A stretch of 64,000 nt of DNA, taken from Moringa oleifera. Taxonomy: Eukaryota; Streptophyta; Magnoliopsida; Brassicales; Moringaceae. Positions 38,549-48,800 of this stretch are shown here, piece after piece (the first letter of the stretch is position 1; every line of letters starts with the position of its first letter). Position numbers and translations under genes: made by a program. The DNA is taken from the NCBI GenBank assembly GCA_021397835.1, contig JAJFZO010000777.1, forward strand, positions 126,501 to 190,500. Reading direction: 5' to 3'. The notes beneath the pieces are model-generated. The model was not told the DNA's origin, searched no databases, and worked only from the letters and a program-made list of their open reading frames with translations.

Positions 38549-38807
38549 CTATCCATACAGCTTAAAGGCCCATGAGCTTTCTCACCCAACCTGAAACAGT
38601 ATGATGGTAAAATGCACCATAATATGCCTTAAGAAAAATGTCAGAAAAGTAGTTGACAAGGACGATGAGATCACGAGAATGAAGAAGCATGAGGCTCGAG
38701 AAGGAGCAGTAGAGTTTGGATCACTATAAAAAGAGAAAGAACTTTCAAAAGAAAAAGGTTGGTTAACGAAATGGAGAAAAAGGTGATATTTGGAGTTAAG
38801 ATCAACA

Positions 38808-41800
38808 ACTATCATTCAATTATTTTATGATTTAAAAATAATATTATATATTTTTATAGGTTTATAAAATCTTAATGTTTGGTCTGTACTATTAAACAAA
38901 CTATCATGTTTCGAAAGTAATATTATAAGCATTAAAAAAATTGATTAAACAATTTTTAACACTTACATACTATCTAAAATCAACATTAGTGTCAATTGTA
39001 TTTTCGTTGGTTCAATTATTCTTTCCTCCATAACTTAACTATGAAAGAAGAAATTTGGAAGAGAAAAAATTAAAACTGCTTGACCTTACTATTGATTTGA
39101 CAAGAATTGAAACTTATTTGTGAACTTGGTGTGTGATCTATGATGAGAGCAAAAAATTATTTGTGTATGAAGAAATCATGTGACCAAACTAAGGTGTTAT
39201 TAGAAAGTGGATCCTTAACAATGTGAATATGAAATTAAAGAGATGGTTTTGAAATAAAAAATATTAAAAGGATGGCTAGATAATCAAGATGGAAGTGATA
39301 GTAAGGTAAATGAAAAGCAGAAAAGTAGCGAAAGTAAATATAAGAATGAGAAGAAATGCATAGATTCTTGATATAGAAAGTGATTCCTTTGAAGGAGAAA
39401 ATTCTTTTTTTAAAGCTATGAAAGTAATATTGTAAGATAACTCAAAATCTTACATACCCAACTTTGAAAGAATTAAAAAGACTAACTTTTGGTAACATTT
39501 GTGCATGGATAGTGATGTATGTGACTATAAGAATAAATATAGTAGAAGAAGAATAGAAAGACTAAAACTAGATATCAAAAGGGGATATAATGGTGAATGT
39601 GGCATTCTTTGTAGCATCAACAAGTGAGGGTTTTGGGTCAAGTTTGCGAAAGCTTGTAGTGTGCAGCCTAAACCAATCGTACTCATTGATCAACTCATAA
39701 TGCACTCTAGTTCTTAGGTGTCAACGATAAATAATTTAGATCATTTTAAATTGAAATTAAAGAATTAAGTCTATTTAAACTAATGGGTATTATGCAATTA
39801 TTGATCAAGGACAACAACCTAGGCATGTGGACCCTAGGACATAACAGAGCGAGGACTAGCTTAGGCTTTGATGATGACTGCACTAATGACATATTTAATA
39901 ATAGTATACTATTTTCACCTTCCTTATGGCTCTCCCTTTGGTTGCATTTTCTTCATGCGTTAATTACTTTTGGAATTTTGCTTGATTGCTGAGATAAGGA
40001 GTCGCAAGTTTCACTAAGGATTGCCATTTGGTCACGAATAAGCGTAAAATAAAAGGGTTTAAGCTCTCACAGAAAAGGATAAAGATGGTGAGAAAAGGGA
40101 ACAAAAGAAAAAGAAGGCTAAAATTGAAAATCATGTTTAACTTTTTGTTAAAAATTAACTACTACTAACGGCTTGATTTTTTTGTTAACAGAGGTTTTGT
40201 TTTCACTTATTCAGTAACTTCAAGGTTCATATCATTAGTTTTTGAACTTAAAAATTCTCTAAGATGCTACCTTGTTTTTATAGATATTTATAATTTTTTT
40301 AATATTTTAATTTTATAACTTTTTATAAATATTTTTAAAACTTAACAAAATAAAATATATATTAAGAATAAATTAAATTTATTTTTTAATTTAAATTTTG
40401 ACATATAAATTAAACTAATTATATATATAATATTATGATTTAATTTAAATTAAATCAAAATTTTAACAATTATAAAAATTAAAAATATTATTATTATTTA
40501 AATATCTAAATAATTCATAAGAATCTTAATTGTGCCTTCCCTAATGTATCAATTAAGATTTATCACTTATATATTTTTAGAAATAATTAAACACTAACAA
40601 ATTGGCCTTATTACTATGAGTTTTAAAGCAAAAAATAAAATAAAATAAAATTCTAGATTGCTAATAGTATCATGAAGCAAATTATAGCAACTTGAAGTTA
40701 GAAATAAATCTTACACATAATAATTTTTTTAATGAAAAAACAATAAAACATAACAATCAACTTTGTAGATAAATTTCACATCGAAACAAAAAATGAAAGA
40801 TTATTAATTTGATCAAAAAACTAGAAGGATACAAGTTTTTGAAATTGAAGTGAAGGGACAAATCAGGGACTATGATGGTGTGACTTTCAATTGATAACCA
40901 AAGTTAGATAATTAATATTAACAACAAAACTTGTGAATCTAGAATCTATTCTACACTAGCATGGTTATATTACCATTTGCAGCTTGCATTATAGCTTATG
41001 TATAATTCCAAACCTTAATTTTGAATTCAATATTAAAAGCAAGCTTTTAGCATATTTACTCTATCAATATATAGAGAGTTTATAATTATTTCAAATTCAA
41101 ATTGTATTAGTTTTACTATTGTTACAATTTTAGTATATTTGTAATTTTCATATAAGATAAATATCATTTTAAATGATAAGTTTTATTTTCTCTCCAATCA
41201 AATATTTATTTTCAAAATATATTCAAATAAATCTTAACATTTCAATTTTGTTCAAATTGAACCTTATTAAAAAATTTTAATATTAAAAATATTCAAATTA
41301 GAAATATATAAAAAATATTTAAGCTATCATCATAAAAAATTTTAAAATTTTTTAAGTACTGAAAATATTTTTAAAAAACATTAAAAAATCATTAATTAGT
41401 TGAAATTTTTTTAAATTTAAGAGATAAAATCGAAATGAAGTGTAAAATCTATTTGATTAGTTTTTAGTCATTTTAACAATAAAAAAGTTATTAATTTTTT
41501 TTATAATTTTTCAAATTAAAATCTAATTTGGATAAAATCAATATAATAGAGTTTTTTTAAATGTGTTTTGAAAATTAGGGTTTAATTAGGGAGAGATGAT
41601 AGAACTCAAGATTTTCAATGATATTTATTCTTTAATATATATAAAATTTATAATTAATTTAAACTCAAATTATATCAATTTTAGCACATTTATATAGTAT
41701 TTTTAATTACTTTAAGCTTAAGTTATATCAATCTTATCATTTGTATAAAATTTAAATAAAAATTATCATTAAATTAAATTTTAAAATTAAGTTGTTTATT

Positions 41801-42700
41801 ATCAATCTTATAATTTTTAAGATAAAATTAAAATTTAAAGCATTATTGTATAAAAATAAAGGTAAATTTCTTACCTATGCTTGCTTTTTGTTTTAAACTT
41901 TTTTTTTTTAAATTGATTTGAATTAAATTTTAATAGTATAAAATATTAAAAATATTTTTATTATTAAAATATTTTAAAAATAATTTTAAATTTATTTTTT
42001 AAATTTAAATAATTATAAAAAATTTAAATTTTTTTTGTAATAATAACTTAAATATTTTTCTAACATCTCAAATATATTATTAATAGTGTTGCCAAACATC
42101 TAATACAAAAGACATGACCAATTTGATTTAATAAAATATTGAGATTTTTTTTATACATTGAATATATATTATATACATAACATGTAATATATTTAGCAAC
42201 TCAAATTATTGTAAATATTTTAATATTTTATTTACATATTAAATAATAATAAAATGTTTTAGTTTTGTCTTAATTATTTGAAGTTAAAAAAATGGAAAGA
42301 CTATTTATTTCTTTTATAAAAATAAGTTTGCAAATTGATAAAATTCACATCAATAAAAGTATTCATGATAGGCAATCATATTTAATTTAAAAAGACTATA
42401 CAATATACACAGGAAAATGCATCGTATTTTAGGAGCAACATGCTAAAAATGGTGGGAGACATTTTGAAATTTAGATAAAAGAAAGGGTACAGTACCAATT
42501 AGAATTATGGAATCGCTAGAAGGCCTATGGATGGTGCTGCAGAACCATGAAATAAGAAAGGGGATTATGTTTTCGGGGACTGCCTCTTCTTCCTCTGGGT
42601 TTCCAACAATCTCGGCTTAATACTCCACCAAAACAGTACTGTTTATTTGAGAAACATAATTAATTTGGGTTAGGGTTTTCATTTTGTTCTCTTCCTTTTG
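38808..42700. other. AT-rich intergenic region upstream of DET1
   Basis: About 3.9 kb, very AT-rich especially at 40.2-42.4 kb, with many short A/T runs. No protein-coding or transposon domain was recognised. The far right must contain the DET1 promoter. Confidence 0.55.
42670..42678 (+). promoter_or_regulatory. Telo-box-like TTAGGGTTT
   Basis: TTAGGGTTT (AAACCCTAA on the other strand), about 90 bp upstream of the DET1 uORF. Telo-boxes are common near transcription starts of plant housekeeping genes. Function here is inferred only. Confidence 0.45.
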
Positions 42701-42710
42701 GTTCAATGGT

Positions 42711-42718
42711 TATAAAGG
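42711..42718 (+). promoter_or_regulatory. Possible TATA box of DET1
   Basis: TATAAAGG, preceded by a CAAT at 42704-42707. A start about 30 bp downstream would give a leader of roughly 75 nt that includes the uORF at 42761. Position and motif only. Confidence 0.35.
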
Positions 42719-42760
42719 CCACAACGCAAACAAACCCCTTGTGCTTCTGCTGCTGCTTCC

Positions 42761-42817
42761 ATGGTGCGTCCCGAGAGGAAGATCGGTTGGCATAACGCGG
42801 AAGAAGATCGTTACTGA
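42761..42817 (+). other. DET1 uORF (18 codons) overlapping the main start
   Basis: ATG at 42761 opens an 18-residue frame (MVRPERKIGW...) whose TGA stop at 42815-42817 overlaps the DET1 ATG at 42817-42819 as TGATG. It lies in a GC-richer stretch. If the leader includes it, ribosomes would have to reinitiate or leak past it to make DET1. Whether it is transcribed depends on the true transcription start. Confidence 0.5.
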
Positions 42818-45800
42818 TGTATAGCAGCAACAATGTCACCGCCAGGGTTTTTGAGCGCCAAATTCGCACTCCTGCTCCTGGCACTATTGTAATTTCTTCA
42901 TTTATTGCTCTTTTGTATTTTCTTATTTGGATTTCCTTCATGAATTATCTTTATATATACATCCACCATATAAAACATGCATATGTATGTGTATATGTTA
43001 TATGTATATGAATATGAACACAGGTAATGTTAATTCAACTATAATTCACTTTAAAGCTGCTGCTTGTTTGGAGAGAACTAACGACTGAAAGGATGATTTA
43101 GAGTTGATTCGTAACATAATCCCTTGCTTGCTTGCTCTGTTTGAAATGTCTAGTTGAATATATTGCTGGCAGTAAGTGCATCTGAAGTATATTTAACTAG
43201 AAAATTACATTTTGAAGCATCTCGACCATAAGCTGCTTATGCAATTTTTATTTTTTTTTGGTGACCACTATTGATAATGAATTTTTATGCCCAAAATACT
43301 GCCCAGGAGAAAGCCATGGTGCTACTAACTGTAATGGAATTACAGTAAGCTCTCAAATGACTTTCAACTAAAGACTTCTCCTACCGGGCAAATTCTAAAG
43401 TATTATGGATACAGAAATTGCTGTAACATAAGATATAATAGCTCACTGTTCCTATTTGAGCTTGAAACTTCTCTTCCCGAAGAATATTCTGCTTGGTCCG
43501 TCAGTTATTCTGTTAACTTGTTTTGTTGACTTGCTGGTTCGAAAAGTGAGTTTTCTTCCCATAAGAAGTTTGTGATAATATTATCTTGGTCTTTCTGCAG
43601 CTTGGCAAATGGAGAAGGTAATCATAGCATAGGATGACATTGCTATTGCCAATAATCATACAGAAAGTTCTCTCTGATGCTAGTTAGGCCTTAATCACTA
43701 TTTTTTTTTTTTTTTCTGATATATCTCATCTGCAAGTCACCTGAAGTTCTGTCTTTCGGTTTTCCATCAAATGTTGATGGCCACCATCTAAATTCATAGC
43801 ATCCTTCTCATTTGTTTTCTATCCCATGTCTCTTTGAGAAAAATGCACTTAATGCATTTTCACTGAAATGTGATGTTTGCAGGTCCATCTTGCTAGGCGA
43901 TTCTATGAGAATTTAGTCCCAAGTTGTACCATATATGATGTTGAATGCCCTGATCATTCATTTCGCAAATTCACTGATGATGGCCAATACCTTATTAGTT
44001 TCAGCAGAAACCAGCAGGATCTGATTGTTTATAGACCAACTTGGTTGTCATTTTCATGCAAAGAAGAAGATTGTAGTACTCATGATCTTCCACAAAGGGC
44101 AAAGAGGTTTGAGAGCTTCTTCAAACAGTTATACTCTGTGTCACTTGCTTCTTGCAATGAGCTTATATGTAAAGACTTCTTTCTCTACATGGAAAATAAC
44201 CATTTTGGGTTGTTTGCTACCTCTACTGCACAAATTCATGATGCACCTGCTTTCGGAGGAGCTGTTCAGGGTGTGCCTTTCATTGAAAAAATAACTTTTC
44301 ACCTCTTGAGGTGTGAGCTTTTCTTTTCATCAGCAGTGCCACAATTCTGTGGAGTCTTATGAATGAGATTATATTCGACTCTGTAAGTATTCATTTTTGC
44401 CTTCCCTGATGTCATTAGGTTGGAAGATGGAGTAATATTGGATGAAAGGGTCTTCCATAATGATTTTGTCAATTTGGGCCATAACATGAGTGTCTTCTTA
44501 TATGATGATCTGCTGGCAATTGTGTCGCTCCGTTATCAGACAATACATATTCTTCAAATCAGGGACTCGGGGCACCTTGTTGATGTACGTGCAATAGGGG
44601 CGTTTTGTCGTGAAGATGATGAACTTTTTCTCAATTCCAATACTCAGGCAAGATGCAAATTTTCAGGTTTTTGATGTCACTATATCATGTTGAACTTCAA
44701 ACTCCTCTAGGAAATTGGATAACTTATTGACCTCTTGTTTTAGTAAAAATAGTGAATCTTTATATCAATGTCTGCGCTCGATATTTCCCACTCACTCTCT
44801 CACTTTGTCTCTCTCTCCGTTCTCTTCTTTCTTTCTTTATGGAGTGGCATTCTGTTGGTCTCCTTGAATAATGGCTCAAATTAGACCGTTCATTGTCTTA
44901 CTTAATGTTAAATTTCTTCAGCATGGCTGTTTACTGAACTCTCAATTTGTTGCAGGTGCATCATGAAACATTCCACCAATGTTCTTCCTACGACATCTTT
45001 TCTTTCCCTTTCAGAAGAATTGAGTATTATAATTAATGAATTTGAAAGAAGTTGGATGTTATGACTCATAGAAAGAATCCAAGAATGCAAATAATAGCAA
45101 TATAATGAAGATTGTCCGTGAAGATATTAGTCTCTGCATCTAGAAGGTTTACAAATGCAACACTCCTTTTCTTTTTGGTATAGACAGCGATGACCCTTGT
45201 TTAGAGTGGGTCCTGTCTATGAATCGTAGGGAAAAGCAGCACTCTGATTAGGGGCTTTGGCATAAATTTTTGTCCCCAAATGTCTTGTTTCCAATAGTTA
45301 GATTTGCATGAGCTTTTTTAAAGGATCATGGATGGATATCTCAATAGTTTAATATTGATGTAGTGCCTGGAAGTGTCTGACAATAACAGACTGCATCAAT
45401 TTCCTGGGAATAATGGAGAGCACATTGAGAATGGATTACATAATCCGGAGCCTCGTCAGGAAAACTCATTTCTAAGTGGCATCAAACAACGTCTCCTTTC
45501 ATTCATATTCAGAGAGATATGGAATGAAGAAACAGATCGAACCCTGGTTCGTCATCTAAGACCCTTTAATCTATTTATTTTTTCAAAATCTAGTTTATTA
45601 TCCATTCTTTGTCTCTATTTAGGCAGGGTTTTGAGAATCTTTTGGAATCTTTTGGTTTTTATTTAGATAGTGGTGGGATTTTTGGGTTTTTATTGTTCTT
45701 GTTATGTCCTTTTCTTTAGTTTTTGAAGTTTATAAGAGTTTTATGATTGACATCTGTTCAAATTATGAGTCTTAATTAAGTAATATCTCCTCTCTGTTTT

Positions 45801-48800
45801 TGTTGTTCATTTTCTTTTTTTTACTGTAATCTTGTACTGTCATACGCTCTTATGTCTCAATTTCATTGCCTCACTTCTCTCTTAATCCCTTCATTCTCCC
45901 CAATTATCTTCCATGCATATTATAACTTGCTCAGATTTATAGGTCCGCAACGGATAGGAGCTGCTAGTTATGATAGACAATCATTACACCTTGCACTATA
46001 GTGGAATCATTTTTGAAAGTCTGAGTGGGGAGCTGCAAGATCATTCACTTTCACCCATCTCTTTTAATGATATTTATTTCTTAGTTGCACAATTTTTGTC
46101 TAGTGGGTCATCTAATGGAATAGTATCTGCAGGCAGTCTCCAGAGTAAAATTCCTATGTTTCCTGTGACCTTGTGAAGTTGTTAATCAGAGGAATTTAGA
46201 AGCAAACTTTGAGTAATATTTGATTTGCATTTTGTGGCAGACTGATTCTAGGATTTTAAGGTCTGCATTTTATGCTTGGATTGGCCTAATTTGTTGTGCT
46301 TGATCTGACTTCATTTCGTTATTTTTATTATTATTATTACTATTTTTGAGACATTATTTGTAGCTTTGACATTGCTTTGTGTGTTTTTTTTCTTTCAAAG
46401 TTTCAAAGCAATGTTATTTCTAGGAATAGCTTAATCTGATTGCACAGCTTCCTTGGTATACTAGAGGGTTCAGTGCTTGAAGAAGAAGTTCTATTTCCAT
46501 TTCCAAGATTATGTTGACTTGATTATCTGGAAGGTATGCATATGTTTTGAGTGCTGGTGGACCCTTTTTGTGAGATTTGTTCACTGACATGCCTTGTTTA
46601 TTCCGTCCATATGAGTATAAAGTTATATCATGTTGCATTTAGCAATTTGTTTTCACACAAATCTTGGACAGGTGCAATTCTTGGACCGGCATCACCTGCT
46701 AATCAAGTTTGGTAGTGTTGATGGAGGGGTGAGCTATTTTCTTCTTCTTGCAGTACCTTAATGTCATAGTAGATCTCGTCGGTTCCTGGTGATGAAATTG
46801 TAGCGGATCTGATAACTACCTGCTCTGTAGGGCAGGCACATGTCAATCCCTCCCCACCCCAACCATCAAGAAACAAAAGAGGGCTGAATCAGAGCCTTGG
46901 TTCTTCAATAATCCTTAAGTTTTTAATTGAGAGTGTTGGTGAAAGTATCTGAAGCATCTCCTATTTAATTTGTTTCTAACAGCTACCTTTTATTAGTTAT
47001 ATTTAAAGAAATTAGTCTGTTTTTACTTTATGTTTGTGCATCATTTGAAGAGGAAGATGATGTTTGGTCAGTTCTTCTGGAACCCTGTTGTAGAACCTTG
47101 AACCTTGGGGGAACTTAGTCCCCCTGCTGTGCTAGAAAGAGCTAAGTGGTATTTGTATTGGTGAGTGAATCCCAGTAATTCATGAGTAATTCCAATTTAG
47201 ATCCATATGATTTCTATATCAATTGTTTTCCTTTTGTTTTATATGCAAAGAACGACATAATTTTCTTCCCCTAGTTTTGTGCTTTGGCCTATATTTTACT
47301 CTGATCAGCATCAATTAATGTCATATGTCTTCAAGTCTTTGAAATTTTTGTCAGTACTTGCGGATTACTTCTCTTCATTCTCAACTTTTCACATGCAATA
47401 GTGCTTAGAAATCCTGAAAACATCTTCTGTCTCAAGATTTAAATTAACTGTTCTGATTTCTCTGGTGCCATTCTGGTGCACTTGGGTTCTCCTTGTCAAT
47501 TTGGTGGAACCTGGGGTCTATATGTGATGTAATGGCAAGAATGAAAAGCTAACAAATCTTAATGAAGGTTATGAAAAGGAATTATATTGACAAGTCTCTC
47601 TGGACCTGCTCAGCCGTGAATTTTTTTATTTTTTTTTTGGGGGGGGGGTGTTCTTTTTATACCCAAGATTCTATCATGCTTCTTCGTTTTCAATCGAGGT
47701 CCTTAATTCATTATGCTCCGATTCTTTTTTTGGAGAGCCTGATACCAGTATTAAATCTCCCGACATTTAGGAAAAAGTGGATACCGGCCTTTTATTTATC
47801 ATTATCTCCTTTTGTCTCTCATTTGTGAAAGCTTTAGCCTAACCCAGCTAGGTTCCATGCTAGACATCGCGATGGTTTTGTGGACTTTTGCTAAATGTAA
47901 ACCTAAACCTAATTGATTCTGAATTATTTGTTATTCAGCTTTAGATTTCTTAATATTAGCCATCAAACAAATAAGATTTAGTTTCTAAATTGGAACTGTC
48001 ACTGCATTCTGCTTTTATATATTTTGAGGAGTGCTCAGTTATTTGTATGCTTGGGGAAAACAGGTTTCACGTAATGCTGATCATCATCCTGCATTCTTTG
48101 CTGTATATAATATGGAGACAACTGAAGTTGTTGCATTTTATCAGGTATTTATTCATGAGTCGTAATTTTTGATCTTTTGCTCCCAGTGGAACTTGTTTTA
48201 TTTCTCTGACTGTGGTGTAATATATGTTTCTCTAGAATTCAGCAGATGAGCTCTACCTCTTATTCGAGCAGTATTATGACTACTTCCAAGTGACATCAAG
48301 AAATTTATTGTATATGAACTTCTTATCATCTCACTCAAATAACATTCATGCTCTTGAGCAACTGAGGTGCATTAAAAATAAAGCTAGCAGCTTTTCACAG
48401 GTTTAAGTCTCTTCATTATGCTTTGTTCTTTTATACTTGCATCTTCTATGGATGGATTCATTTTCTTCTTTGTGATGCACAACTAAATTTATATTTAGCT
48501 CTTGTTGCCATTGTACTTAGTCTCTTGCTATAATCTTGAAATTGCCTGATGCATCCCTCAGTTTGTGAAGAAGATGCTGGCTTCTTTGCCTTTCTGTTGC
48601 CAGTCACAGAGTCCTTCTCCCTATTTTGACCAATCTCTCTTTCGGTTCGATGAAAAGGTTTGAATCGCAGGCAACATTTTTCTTTTTTAGTTCTCTTTCC
48701 GTTTTGATTCTTTGTCTACCTAGCATTTATTTTCTGCCATTATGTTAACAATGCACTTCATTCTGAAGCATATTTTGTGGAACTAGTCAACATGAATATA

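Larger units (their letters stand above)
33506..38807 (+). mobile_element. Gag-only Ty3/gypsy-type LTR retrotransposon, interrupted by hAT
   Basis: Two LTRs of about 293 bp (33506-33798) and 296 bp (36508-38807 minus the hAT and one target copy) flank a 2.7-kb interior. They share TCTTTCATCT-like, CCAAC(C/T)TGAAACAG, AGCATGAGGCT and GGAGAAAAAxGTGATATTTGG blocks in order. The 3' LTR starts TGTTGTCAC. The 5' LTR starts TATTATCAT, explained by G-to-A transitions. Flanking pentamers ACAAT (33501-33505) and ACTAT (38808-38812) are a likely decayed target duplication. The sequence after the 5' LTR (TTTGGTATTGCCTATAGGAA) resembles the primer-site region of Ty3/gypsy elements. Only gag is recognisable; no protease, RT or integrase was seen, so it was probably mobilised in trans or is deleted. 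Confidence 0.82.
36508..38807 (+). repeat. 3' LTR, split by a hAT element
   Basis: The left part is 36508-36552 and the right part resumes at 38557 after the second target copy. Removing the insertion restores colinearity with the 5' LTR, where CTATTCAT stands at the matching site. Confidence 0.82.

Noticed and set aside
44941..45020. AG-flanked block starting GTGCATCATGAAACA in DET1 intron 3 as an extra exon
   Set aside because: It gives no family-like residues, soon meets stop codons in its likely frame, and is not needed because exons 3 and 4 join in phase.
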